This document shows positions 45,431-54,202 of a DNA stretch of 64,000 nt, piece after piece. Source of the DNA: JAUWKC01 sp035527845. Its GTDB lineage: Bacteria > Planctomycetota > Phycisphaerae > Sedimentisphaerales > Anaerobacaceae. The first letter of the stretch is position 1. Each line of letters opens with the position of its first letter. Below the pieces are notes generated by a model that did no database searches, was not told where the DNA came from, and was given only the letters and a program-made list of their open reading frames with translations. Position numbers and translations under genes: made by a program. The stretch lies in NCBI GenBank assembly GCA_035527845.1, contig DATKZT010000106.1, positions 1 through 64,000 of the forward strand, given 5' to 3'.

Positions 45431-47287
45431 ATGGACGAAAGACCATTATTCAATGACGGCCTGGGCAGGATGACTTTGGGAATCTGTATCCTGGTCGTTG
45501 GCGGGTTGTGGCATTGCGTGGCTGTTACCGCGCTTGGTGCGGCCCCCGCCCGGCGCGCGGCCATACTCTCCTCAAAGGAAATCCGAGAATCCGGGCTGAG
45601 CGACCTGCTGACGGTCCAAATGCAGGAACTGCCGGGGGTCGAACTTGTCGAGCGGGATTTGCTGAAGAGCGTCATGAACGAGGTGGGTCTTTTCATGATG
45701 TTGGGCGCAGATCAGCCGGAAAACCGCCGGAAGGCCGGTGCGCTCCTCAAAGCCGACATACTTGTCCTATTGACTGTAGAGCAAATTGCAGAAGAAAAGA
45801 GAATCAAGGTGATTATAAGCGAATGTTCAAATGGAGCACGTCTGCGGGTCGGCTGGGTGCTTTACGACGCCCGCTACATACACGGCGCCTGCCGCGACCT
45901 TATGAAGATCGTAAGGGAGACCCTGGCACGTTTCGAGGGTGGCGTTAAGCAGATAGTAGGCGTTTCCTATTTCGTCTCAAGAAACCTCGTTCACAACTAC
46001 GACCATCTCCAGGCAGGCTATGCCAACCTGTTGTCAAGCGCCTTGTCGTCCTCGCCCGGAGTGGCCGTGATCGAAATAGAGGAAGCACGCTCTCTCAGGC
46101 TTGAGGAGGAGCTTGCCGGCGATATGCAGACCGACCGGGTGGTACCCCTTTTTGTGCAAGGTGAGTTCAGGGTTCAGAACCCCGGTTCCAAAGAGCAAGC
46201 CAGGGTTAATATGACAGTTACCATTTCCGATAGCTCAGGTACTATCAGGCAGATGGACTACAACGACCTGCCTATGGACGGAGCGGCCGGCTTTCTAACT
46301 GATGACGTCCGGCTGGAAGTCCTAAGGTTGTCAAGAAGCCCCTCACTAAAGACGCTGGACAAAGAAAAACAATTCGCACGGTTGGTAGCGGACGCCTCAG
46401 AGTTTGCTATAGTTGGGGAGTGGAAATACTCTATAGGCATGAGAGAAGCTGCCGTGCTCCTGAAGCCTGATTCAGTGGCACAGAGGCGTAAGCTCATTTA
46501 CGAATACCTTGGCGTAGATAAACCTCGGTTTGCTCTTGAGCACCTTGAGGCTATGATATACCGCCATCTCATATCAATTGGCGAGGCTGTAACACTCAGC
46601 GATAAATGTATTCGTCGCTTGTGTGGCGTCTATCCGTTTGGGGTACCCGCAAAGATACGGTCCTGCAGACGAGACTTTCTTCTGACAGCGTATTTGGAGA
46701 TACTGAAGTTAGAGCCTTCGGGTCCTGAACCCTGGACGCAAGACCATCAACGGTGGTATGAGTTTCTCATTCCGCAGTGGCTCTCGTGTCACTATATGCA
46801 CGGGTGCCCGACTAAGCAAGACCTGGACTTTTGTTTGCATTTTCACGAGGAGATTCTACCTGAGGAAGCAGAACCCACAAAAGGCTTTATTGTATTGCTG
46901 AATGGTCACTGCGATCCCGGGTGGAGCAAGAGATGCACGGGTATCCACTCGGAGCCGCTTTACTTCGCCAAACATCCTGAACATTTCTCAGAGCAGGACT
47001 TTCTTGATTTTATTACTGCAATGAGCCGCTCCAAAAGACCGTTGCCTCGTCTATATGGCCGGTACGCTCTATTACAGCACCAGTATCATAAGAGGCTCAG
47101 AGAAAAGGAGCGAATGGATGATCTTTGCAGCGAAGCTCGGTCGCTTACGGATGAGGCCAGGAAGCTCGAGGCCTTCGGTGTTTTGGCCGGTGCAGTTGGA
47201 GAGTTGTTGCAGAAGATAGAAAAGCATATTCGGGATAATAGTGATGGAGACAAGGGCATCACGCGCGGAGCACGTGTGAATGAGTGA
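45431..47287 (+). CDS. Exported CsgG-like protein of unknown function
   Basis: 618 residues, with a hydrophobic export segment (LGICILVVGGLWHCVAVTAL). A degenerate CsgG-like unit follows (LTVQMQELPGVELVERDLLKSVMNEVGL; LLKADILVLLTVEQI) and then a second (YANLLSSALSSSPGVAVIEIEEARSLRLEEEL). The C-terminal 300 residues are helical with several Cys/His (HYMHGCPTKQDLDFC). Homology to the two upstream products is visible in the VERxxL motif and its spacing. Starts 26 nt after the preceding gene. Confidence 0.72.
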   Translation: MDERPLFNDGLGRMTLGICILVVGGLWHCVAVTALGAAPARRAAILSSKEIRESGLSDLLTVQMQELPGVELVERDLLKSVMNEVGLFMMLGADQPENRRKAGALLKADILVLLTVEQIAEEKRIKVIISECSNGARLRVGWVLYDARYIHGACRDLMKIVRETLARFEGGVKQIVGVSYFVSRNLVHNYDHLQAGYANLLSSALSSSPGVAVIEIEEARSLRLEEELAGDMQTDRVVPLFVQGEFRVQNPGSKEQARVNMTVTISDSSGTIRQMDYNDLPMDGAAGFLTDDVRLEVLRLSRSPSLKTLDKEKQFARLVADASEFAIVGEWKYSIGMREAAVLLKPDSVAQRRKLIYEYLGVDKPRFALEHLEAMIYRHLISIGEAVTLSDKCIRRLCGVYPFGVPAKIRSCRRDFLLTAYLEILKLEPSGPEPWTQDHQRWYEFLIPQWLSCHYMHGCPTKQDLDFCLHFHEEILPEEAEPTKGFIVLLNGHCDPGWSKRCTGIHSEPLYFAKHPEHFSEQDFLDFITAMSRSKRPLPRLYGRYALLQHQYHKRLREKERMDDLCSEARSLTDEARKLEAFGVLAGAVGELLQKIEKHIRDNSDGDKGITRGARVNE

Positions 47288-47392
47288 TGCAAACACCGCC
47301 TGCTGCGCACAGGTGCGGCTCGTCAGGAACAAGAGCAGGAATCGACAATGGATCAGTATGGTTTTTTTCCTGTATGTTGAGAGGACAGCCCC

Positions 47393-49990
47393 ATGATCGA
47401 CCGGAAATGGATTAACAACCACCCCAAAACGGCGGCCCTTGTAGCGTTACTTGCGCTCCTTATGTTGATTGTCACGGCAACAGTGACCTATCTGCCACAG
47501 ATACGGGAGCAATTAGAGTCCAGAAGGCGGCTACGTCAACATGAGCTGAGGATGACCACAAGAAGAAAGTACGCGCCTCCAGTTGTCACAGCCAGGCTGG
47601 CTTTTGAAAAGGTCCTGCTGACTGTGAAGGAGTTGTCGGGCGAGGTCCGTCCGCTCAAGAGGAGGGGCGATGCCATCGGGTGCGGCGATTCGGTGGACGT
47701 GATGTGGTTTCGCGACCAGGTTCTCTTTATGAAAGAAAAAGGGCTGTTCGAGCAGGTGCTTGTGGCCGGCAACACTCCTTTCAGTGATTTGGAATGGGAC
47801 GGGCGCAACATCTGGGTGAGTATTCCACAAAAGGGCGTTTGGATTTTGGACACCAGCGGTCAAATTGTCGCAGAGGTCGGTTCCAAGGACGGCCTGCCTC
47901 CCGGAGAAAATGGGCTGCTGCTGCATACCGTCGGGCCTGGAAGGATGTTTGCCGTCGGCTCATTCGGGCCGCGAGACAGGGGATGGTGTGCCATTGTAGA
48001 ATACAAGAACGGCAAGCCTTCGATAAATGTCTTCCACGAAGCGAGGCGGGTTCCGTCGAAGCTCGACGAGAAAGACGAGAAAAAGGAGATTAGACACGAT
48101 CCTTATGTCGTCTTTAGGCCTTGCAGGATTAGCGAATGCCTGGCTTTCACACAAGATTTCGACCCGAACATTGTTTATTACAAGCACTATTCGGTTCGTT
48201 CACATCAAGCCGGTGGCCGGAGGACACTGTTCATACACCGGTGCAAAACGAAGCTCAGCGAGCATACATTTATATATCCCTTGGAAGTGGATTTAGATAC
48301 TTTGGACGTCCGTGTCGCTTCACAGAAGAGCATCTCTTTGGTAAGCAGCGATCCAGGGCTCGACTATGAAGGCAAGACCTATTTTCCGGGAAAGGTGTGG
48401 TACTGCATGGATCCAAACACTCGCCGAAAGGAGAAACTGGTGACCCGGGGGCAGCTGCCGGACCCCTACGGCTCGCTGGGCGGCTACTGGGTATCTGCAC
48501 ACTACGGCCTTGCAGGATGGACCGCTGACAGGCAGCTCTATCAGATAAGAGTTACCGATGAGGAGAACGACATGACGCCGCCTCCCCCGGGTGAGGATAA
48601 ATATTATCACGTTCTTGTGTTCGAAGATGCAAATGGTTCAAAACCGCAGGGGATCAGAAGTGTGCGTTTAGAAATACATCGCCAAGGTCAACCTACTCTC
48701 AAATACCCAGCCGGGATCTCTGGAAGGAGCGGATATTACCCGGTCGGTAGATACGAGGCCTCTGGAACCACAACCATAAGTGAAGGCAAGAGGCGCAAGG
48801 AGGTCAAGGTCTGTGACTTTGAGCCGATTGAGGTAACCAAAGACAGCCCCGTGCGTTTGGTTTTTAGAACAAAACCTGCGAAAACCCCGGACACTGTTGA
48901 GACCGGGCCGGTCACTGCTGCTGTATCTGCGAAAGTGGCCGTGCAGCCGCCGCCTACGGTCGTCCCTTCACTGGACGCAAATAATATCAAGCAGGAAGGT
49001 GTGAAAAAAGACGACATTATCCTGTATACCGGCCAGGTTGTACACGCTATCACAGGCGAGCCAATGGCAGGCGCATTTGTGATGACAAGACGTAGCGGCA
49101 ATTTGGCTTGGATTACACCGGAGGAATGGAAGCAGCTTCATAAACTTCCAATCAATCCTTCTCTGGGCGACGAGGCACTGTGGCCTATAAAGAACATCAG
49201 CTCTTCCAAGCTTCCGCAGATAGTTAGAACAGACGCCAACGGCGGATTTGAGATGAGACTCAGCCGCGCCAGTCGACTGCAAGAGCTGGTCGCTTTTGAA
49301 GAGAATTTCCTGAGTACTGCGCTTTGGCACAGGCATTTTGGACCAGCCGAGGATGGACGCGTAGAAGTGCCGCCGATTCCGATTTTTCCCGCCGCAAAAA
49401 TCAAGGTCACGCCATTTGTAGACGTTGACCCCTTTGCTGAGCCGAGTATGTTTGTTATCCCTGCTCACCTTCGACCCAGACTTATTATTGATGAGGACAA
49501 GAACCCTTCCTGGGTCGCCACTTTTTCCAGCATGTACGGATCTTCCATCTCCAAGCCACAATTAGAGATGGGCCAACCACAGGCCTTCTATGTTCCGGCA
49601 GAATCAAGACTGGGAATTCTGTTGGAAGTGTCTCAAGACTATTTCTACGCAGCGGGCGTTCTGGAGATCACAAATCTTAAACACGGCGAGATCCTCGACC
49701 TAGGTCTCCAGGAGTTTAAGCGTACGATGAAGATTGTTTTGAAGGTGCTTGATTCGGCAGACGAACCTGTGGTGGGTAGAAAACTAAGAAAGCACCCTGA
49801 TGGTTTCTCCTACAATATAGATCCCCACAAGACTAACAAGGAAGGTTTGACTACCTTCTACGTGAGACCCAATAGCGAGGCTAAGTTCGACGTACTTTGT
49901 ACTTGTCCTGGGGAGCACATAGTCAAGACAGTGGAGTTCAAAATCGGCGGCCGAGAGGATGAAGGTAAGGACTTCACGATTCAGCTATAG
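47393..49990 (+). CDS. Membrane-anchored propeller and Ig-like protein
   Basis: 865 residues: basic N-terminus, one membrane helix (AALVALLALLMLIVTATVTYL), and a propeller-like region (DLEWDGRNIWVSIPQKGVWILDTSGQIVAEVGSKDGLPPG). From about residue 410 there are beta-sandwich domains, including a carboxypeptidase-regulatory-like unit (YTGQVVHAITGEPMAGAFVMTRR...TDANGGFEMRLSRASRLQEL). ATG 47393 has GAGAGG upstream. Probably presented outside the cytoplasmic membrane; last gene of the left cluster, followed by a 200-bp gap with a new promoter. Confidence 0.78.
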   Translation: MIDRKWINNHPKTAALVALLALLMLIVTATVTYLPQIREQLESRRRLRQHELRMTTRRKYAPPVVTARLAFEKVLLTVKELSGEVRPLKRRGDAIGCGDSVDVMWFRDQVLFMKEKGLFEQVLVAGNTPFSDLEWDGRNIWVSIPQKGVWILDTSGQIVAEVGSKDGLPPGENGLLLHTVGPGRMFAVGSFGPRDRGWCAIVEYKNGKPSINVFHEARRVPSKLDEKDEKKEIRHDPYVVFRPCRISECLAFTQDFDPNIVYYKHYSVRSHQAGGRRTLFIHRCKTKLSEHTFIYPLEVDLDTLDVRVASQKSISLVSSDPGLDYEGKTYFPGKVWYCMDPNTRRKEKLVTRGQLPDPYGSLGGYWVSAHYGLAGWTADRQLYQIRVTDEENDMTPPPPGEDKYYHVLVFEDANGSKPQGIRSVRLEIHRQGQPTLKYPAGISGRSGYYPVGRYEASGTTTISEGKRRKEVKVCDFEPIEVTKDSPVRLVFRTKPAKTPDTVETGPVTAAVSAKVAVQPPPTVVPSLDANNIKQEGVKKDDIILYTGQVVHAITGEPMAGAFVMTRRSGNLAWITPEEWKQLHKLPINPSLGDEALWPIKNISSSKLPQIVRTDANGGFEMRLSRASRLQELVAFEENFLSTALWHRHFGPAEDGRVEVPPIPIFPAAKIKVTPFVDVDPFAEPSMFVIPAHLRPRLIIDEDKNPSWVATFSSMYGSSISKPQLEMGQPQAFYVPAESRLGILLEVSQDYFYAAGVLEITNLKHGEILDLGLQEFKRTMKIVLKVLDSADEPVVGRKLRKHPDGFSYNIDPHKTNKEGLTTFYVRPNSEAKFDVLCTCPGEHIVKTVEFKIGGREDEGKDFTIQL

Positions 49991-50110
49991 GAGGCTGCCG
50001 TTTCTTGCATCTCGAGCTGTAAGGACCACTCGTTCCCCCATATCCCCTACCTGAGCGTCACTTCAGTTCTGACCCTGACAGCTCACAAACCGCCGGAAAG
50101 CCGAAACTTC

Positions 50111-50172
50111 TTGACCAATTTGAGAAAAAGGCTGTATAATAGATTGTAACTGGCAGCATCAGGTGCAGTTAC
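50111..50172 (+). promoter_or_regulatory. Promoter and downstream palindrome for the AAA/DUF1257 module
   Basis: TTGACC (50111-50116), an 18-bp spacer, then a perfect TATAAT (50135-50140). Six bases on, GTAACTG (50146-50152) and CAGTTAC (50166-50172) form a 7-bp inverted repeat with a 13-nt loop in the early transcript, a possible operator or leader hairpin. The first gene starts at 50196. Confidence 0.6.
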
Positions 50173-50195
50173 GAGATAATAGGAGAGGTACGGTA

Positions 50196-50864
50196 ATGGA
50201 TACCATGGGTCGGCCCCAACTGGCGTTTCCGTCGCCGGCCAGGCTTTTCACGCCTGGCGTCACTGTCATACTTATTCTTTCACTAATCGGGTTTCTGCTG
50301 TCTGTTTTTGCTTCAGGTATGGCCATGGAGCTTCTGGCGCTTAGCGCCCGGCATGTTCTGCACGGAAGAGTATGGCAGTTGATGACATATCCTTTCGTGG
50401 AGAGCCTGCCGATGAATCTCATCTTCACCATGCTGATGGTGCTGTTTGTCGGAAGCGCTATCGAACGTGAATGGCGAACTGCGTCCTTCTTGCTGCTCTG
50501 GCTCGTTATCACGGTCGTCTGCGGTGTAATATGGGTTCTCGTGAATTTGCTCTTAGGTTATGATTCTGTCGGGTCTGGGGCGTCAGCCTGTTCCTACGGC
50601 TTTATCGCCGCTCTCGGACTGCTGTTTCGCGGCAAATCTTTTTTCGTTCTCTTTGCCACTGTTAAGGCGGAATATCTTGCAATGATTCTCATAGGCATCG
50701 CCATTATAATGAACATCATGACACCGATGAATTTGGTTTGGGTCATGGGGGCATTGGTGGCATACGTTTACGTGAAGCTGTGCTGGCGCGTCGGTGCGAA
50801 AAAGAGCAGAAATGTCGGGCCGAGAGGACGAAGCAGGCCGGATAGTTTTGTGGATATAGACTGA
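50196..50864 (+). CDS. Rhomboid-fold membrane protein, probably catalytically dead
   Basis: About 222 residues from ATG 50196 (AGGAGAGG upstream), six hydrophobic helices. It opens in rhomboid style with HGRVWQLMTYPFVE and MNLIFTMLMVLFVGSAIEREW. The nucleophile region reads VGSGASACSYGFIAAL (Ser130), but the catalytic histidine helix reads NLVWVMGALVAYVYVK, with no His where active rhomboids have 'HxxG'. It is therefore more likely a pseudo-protease that binds or moves membrane proteins, as iRhoms and derlins do. First gene of the right-hand module; 5 nt before the radical SAM gene. Confidence 0.82.
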   Translation: MDTMGRPQLAFPSPARLFTPGVTVILILSLIGFLLSVFASGMAMELLALSARHVLHGRVWQLMTYPFVESLPMNLIFTMLMVLFVGSAIEREWRTASFLLLWLVITVVCGVIWVLVNLLLGYDSVGSGASACSYGFIAALGLLFRGKSFFVLFATVKAEYLAMILIGIAIIMNIMTPMNLVWVMGALVAYVYVKLCWRVGAKKSRNVGPRGRSRPDSFVDID

Positions 50865-50869
50865 GCAAG

Positions 50870-51700
50870 ATGGTTGTTGAAGCATACAGAGAAGTCGCTG
50901 AGCGTATCACTCTCGCACGAGAAGCTTTAAGGTGCTGCAGCCTTTGTCCGCGTCAGTGTCGTGTAGACCGCATTGCGGGGGAAAAGGGCTATTGTGGTCT
51001 GGACGACAAACTCCGATGTTTCCGCGAAATATTATATTGTGGTGAGGAGCGTGAGTTAGTACCCTCGCATCAGATTCATCTTGCCGGATGCAATCTTCGG
51101 TGCGAGTTCTGCCTGGTGGCGGAATGGAACGAACAGCCGTGGGCGGCAGAAGAGGTGGATTTCGATTATCTTGTCAAGAGGATTTCCGACCGCTGCCGAC
51201 AAGGGGCAAAGACCCTCAATTTCCTGGGCGGCGAACCGGCGGTGAACGTGTATGGGATTCTGGAATTACTGGAGCGAGTAGGGCCAGGCGTTAGGGTGGT
51301 GTGGAACTCCAACATGTATTACGGTGACATAGTCGACGCACTCATAAATGGACTGGTGGACGTGTATCTTGCCGATCTCAAGTGCGGCAGCGCCGACTGT
51401 GCAGAGCTGCTGCTCGGAGTGAAAGACTACGGGATGGTGGCAAAGCAGAATATCCTGAAAGCATGCGAACACGGTGACGTAATTGTCCGGCATGTGGTAC
51501 TTCCGGGCCACCGCGAGTGCTGCCTCAAGCCAGTACTTAGCTGGTTGGCTGCGGAGGCGCCCGCAGTGAAGCTTAGTCTCCGAGGCAATTATGTGCCGCC
51601 TGCAGAAGCAGTGGCGGCGCCAAAGGAGTACCTTGGAGAAGAAGATATGCAAAATGCGGTGTATCTGGCCGAAAGTATGGGATTGAAGCTGATCGAATGA
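50870..51700 (+). CDS. Radical SAM protein, PflX-like
   Basis: 276 residues. An N-terminal cysteine cluster (CCSLCPRQCRVDRIAGEKGYCG) is followed by the radical SAM motif GCNLRCEFC near residue 75 and the GGEP motif (LNFLGGEPAVN). This layout matches PflX/COG1313, annotated as pyruvate formate-lyase-activating-like enzymes with no proven glycyl-radical partner here. It may modify a protein or small molecule linked to the module. Its TGA overlaps the next ATG (ATGA). Confidence 0.88.
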   Translation: MVVEAYREVAERITLAREALRCCSLCPRQCRVDRIAGEKGYCGLDDKLRCFREILYCGEERELVPSHQIHLAGCNLRCEFCLVAEWNEQPWAAEEVDFDYLVKRISDRCRQGAKTLNFLGGEPAVNVYGILELLERVGPGVRVVWNSNMYYGDIVDALINGLVDVYLADLKCGSADCAELLLGVKDYGMVAKQNILKACEHGDVIVRHVVLPGHRECCLKPVLSWLAAEAPAVKLSLRGNYVPPAEAVAAPKEYLGEEDMQNAVYLAESMGLKLIE

Positions 51701-51891
51701 AAAACAAGCCCTACAAACGAAAACCAGGTGATTTTGAGATCCGCATTCTCAGTAATGGTCGGGTCGTGATGATTGCACCGGACGAAATGCTGCTGGACCT
51801 TGCCAAACAGATTGAATCGAAAGCCGATACGATTTATTCCGTAATGGAGACAGCCAAAGATGCCGGAAAACAAGCCAGCAAAAGTGAGTGA
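51697..51891 (+). CDS. Small conserved-looking protein of the AAA/DUF1257 module
   Basis: 64 residues, basic N-terminus (MKNKPYKRKPGDFEIRILSNGRVVMIAPDEMLLDLA) followed by a helix. No named family recognised. It overlaps the radical SAM gene by 4 nt and the AAA gene start by up to 32 nt, so it is translated within the operon. The 'FEIRILxNGRVVMIAPDE' strand-turn-strand suggests a small beta-hairpin-containing adaptor; inference only. Confidence 0.65.
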   Translation: MKNKPYKRKPGDFEIRILSNGRVVMIAPDEMLLDLAKQIESKADTIYSVMETAKDAGKQASKSE

Positions 51892-53473
51892 GCAAATTAC
51901 CGCTAACCAGAACGGCAGAAAGGAAATGAGTGAATTGGAGGTGCTCATCAGGGCCCGTTACCCTCTCATATATGTGATAAGCTGGGAGGAACAGCGTGTC
52001 TTGGCGGCAGTCTCGAAGATAGCCTCAAAACTTGGTAAGAATGTGTTCGAGTGGTCGGTAAACACAGGACTCGTGCCTGCAGGAAGCAATGTCCAGTCCC
52101 AGAAACATCGTGATACCGCGACCCAGGACCCTCTTGTCGCGCTCGGCAACGTTATTGAACACATGGACCCGGCTCTTTACATGTTCAAAGACCTGCATCC
52201 TTTTCTCAAAGGGCAAAACATGTCCGTAATTCGGCGGCTGCGGGAAGCCGCGCTGTCGCTTAAGAATACGTACAAAACGATAGTCATAGTAAGTCCGATG
52301 TTTGAGATGCCGCCGGAGCTCGAAAAGGATATGACTCTGCTGGATTTTGATTTGCCGACGGAAAAAGACTTTGCCGTGCTTCTGGGCAGAGTTATCGACG
52401 AAGTGAAGGACAATCCCAAGCTGGACGTGAAAGTGGACGGCACGACGCGGGAGCAAATAGTGCATGCATTGCTGGGGCTTACACTGGCAGAGGCCGAGAA
52501 CGTTTTGGCCAAGACTCTTGTGCAGAACCGCGGCCTGGGCGGTACTAGCCTGAAGGTCATCAACAACGAGAAAAAGCAGACCATCCGCAAGAGCGGCTTG
52601 CTGGAGTTCTATGATGCCGAGGAAAACATTGATTCTGTGGGTGGGCTGGACGCGCTGAAGAGCTGGCTTGCAAGGCGGACAGTCGCTTTTACAGACCAGG
52701 CCCGCGCGTTCGGGCTTCCCGCCCCAAAAGGTGTCTTGTTGCTTGGGGTACAGGGTTGCGGCAAAAGCCTGATGGCCAAGACTATAAGTAATGCATGGCG
52801 CCTTCCGCTTCTTCGTTTTGACGTTGGACGTGTTTTTGGAAGCCTCGTCGGCTCTTCGGAGTCAAACATCCGCAGGGCCATAAAGGTTGCAGAGTCCGTG
52901 TCACCGGTGGTGTTTTGGATCGACGAGATTGACAAGGCGTTCCGCGGCTCTCGCGGCAGCGGCGGAGCCACAGACGCGGGCACCTCTGCGCGGGTCTTCA
53001 GCTCGTTCCTGACCTGGCTGTCGGAAAAAAAGGCCCCCGTTTTTGTCGTAGCTACGGCCAATGATGTTTCGATGCTTCCGCCGGAACTGCTGCGCAAAGG
53101 TCGTTTTGACGAGATATTCTTTGTGGATCTGCCGCTATTTGCCGAGCGCAAGGACATCTTTCGTGTTCATCTGGCCAAGAGGAAGATCGATCCGTCACGG
53201 TTTGACCTCGACACTCTTGCAAGATCATCGGGAGGATACAGTGGCGCGGAAATCGAGGAAGCTATAGTCAGTGCGATGTTCGATGCGTTCTATGAAAAGG
53301 GAGAGCTGACCACAGAGCGTCTGCTGGCAGGCTTGCAGCAAACCGTGCCGTTATCGAAGACGATGAGTGAAGATGTTGACAATCTTCGCAAATGGGCGGA
53401 AGGCAGGGCCCGGTTGGCAACGAGTGCTGAAGCCGCCGGGAGCGGCGAGGAAAGACGCAAATTGGAAATATAG
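51860..53473 (+). CDS. AAA+ ATPase, Ycf46-like
   Basis: 537 residues. A non-ATPase N-terminal part opens with ELEVLIRARYPLIYVISWEEQRVLAAV, the hallmark start of cyanobacterial/plastid Ycf46-like AAA proteins. The AAA+ module follows: Walker A GVQGCGKS (296-303), Walker B VFWIDEID (351-358), sensor-1 Asn401, Arg fingers Arg412/Arg415 in LLRKGRFD, and a C-terminal lid (GYSGAEIEEAIVSAMF). It probably remodels a protein partner. The first ATG (51860) lies inside the previous gene; ATG 51926 just before the conserved domain is an alternative start. Directly followed by DUF1257 and DUF2997 genes, the same partners seen with Ycf46-type ATPases elsewhere. Confidence 0.9.
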   Translation: MPENKPAKVSEQITANQNGRKEMSELEVLIRARYPLIYVISWEEQRVLAAVSKIASKLGKNVFEWSVNTGLVPAGSNVQSQKHRDTATQDPLVALGNVIEHMDPALYMFKDLHPFLKGQNMSVIRRLREAALSLKNTYKTIVIVSPMFEMPPELEKDMTLLDFDLPTEKDFAVLLGRVIDEVKDNPKLDVKVDGTTREQIVHALLGLTLAEAENVLAKTLVQNRGLGGTSLKVINNEKKQTIRKSGLLEFYDAEENIDSVGGLDALKSWLARRTVAFTDQARAFGLPAPKGVLLLGVQGCGKSLMAKTISNAWRLPLLRFDVGRVFGSLVGSSESNIRRAIKVAESVSPVVFWIDEIDKAFRGSRGSGGATDAGTSARVFSSFLTWLSEKKAPVFVVATANDVSMLPPELLRKGRFDEIFFVDLPLFAERKDIFRVHLAKRKIDPSRFDLDTLARSSGGYSGAEIEEAIVSAMFDAFYEKGELTTERLLAGLQQTVPLSKTMSEDVDNLRKWAEGRARLATSAEAAGSGEERRKLEI

Positions 53474-53508
53474 TGACGTGAAATTATTCCAACAGAAAGG
53501 AACAGACC

Positions 53509-53979
53509 ATGAGTGCCGTGTTAGTTCTTACGCCGATAATAATAGCTAATTGGCCGGTGATCGCTGCGGCGGTTGCAGGCGCAGCGTCCGCGATGGGGCT
53601 AATCGTCAAGGAATCGGTAAAAGAAACCATTGCGGAACACCAGAGCAACCTCGAGCAAAATGTGGAGGTCGAGCTTTCTGACAGCCAGGTCCTGTCCCAA
53701 AGCCTCGCGACGGACAGGGAAATCGTGCTGACTAAGGGAGCGGTTGAACTGCGGGTGAGACGTGACGAGCGAGGTCGCTGCACCGTGTGCGCAAAAGGAA
53801 TTGGACATAGTGAAGCGGAACTCAGACAGATAGCGACTGAATTTACTCAGAAGTTGACGCAGTGTTTTGTTTATGACAAGGTAATGAGGGAGCTGAAGAA
53901 CAAACGCTTTCGAGTCGTTAATGAGGAAGTTATGGAAGATGAAAGCGTTCGGATACACGTTCGCAGGTGGGTGGATTAG
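53509..53979 (+). CDS. DUF1257 (Ycf35-like) protein with N-terminal membrane segment
   Basis: 156 residues. The C-terminal half (VYDKVMRELKNKRFRVVNEEVMEDESVRIHVRRWVD) matches the DUF1257/Ycf35 ending, with the typical 'FxVVxEExxEDxxIxxxVRRW' pattern. Unlike standard members it begins with a hydrophobic segment (VLTPIIIANWPVIAAAVAGAASAMGLIV), which may anchor it to the membrane. It lies 35 nt after the AAA gene and 3 nt before DUF2997, so the three should be co-produced. The biochemical role of DUF1257 is unknown. Confidence 0.75.
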   Translation: MSAVLVLTPIIIANWPVIAAAVAGAASAMGLIVKESVKETIAEHQSNLEQNVEVELSDSQVLSQSLATDREIVLTKGAVELRVRRDERGRCTVCAKGIGHSEAELRQIATEFTQKLTQCFVYDKVMRELKNKRFRVVNEEVMEDESVRIHVRRWVD

Positions 53980-53982
53980 ACT

Positions 53983-54195
53983 ATGGCACAACACGACGTT
54001 GAAATTACGATATCGAAAACCGGCGAAGTAAAAGTCCATATCAAAGGCGCCAAAGGAAAGAGCTGCATGGCATATTCGAAATGGTTGGCGGAGGTTATCG
54101 GCAAAGTTAAAGCCGAACAGTTGACAAGCGAATACTACGAACCTGAGACCAAGGCACGGATTAACCTTGAACAGGACTTGAGAACGCAGGGATAA
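53983..54195 (+). CDS. DUF2997 family protein
   Basis: 70 residues: VEITISKTGEVKVHIKGAKGKSCMAYSKWLAEVIGKVKAEQLTSEYYEP, the DUF2997 pattern (beta-hairpin, a 'GxxGxxCxxxxxxL' helix, and a terminal Tyr-rich strand). Family members sit beside DUF1257 and Ycf46-like AAA genes in cyanobacteria and other bacteria. Function unknown. Three nt after DUF1257 and 7 nt before the next gene. Confidence 0.88.
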   Translation: MAQHDVEITISKTGEVKVHIKGAKGKSCMAYSKWLAEVIGKVKAEQLTSEYYEPETKARINLEQDLRTQG

Positions 54196-54202
54196 CACAT
54201 CG

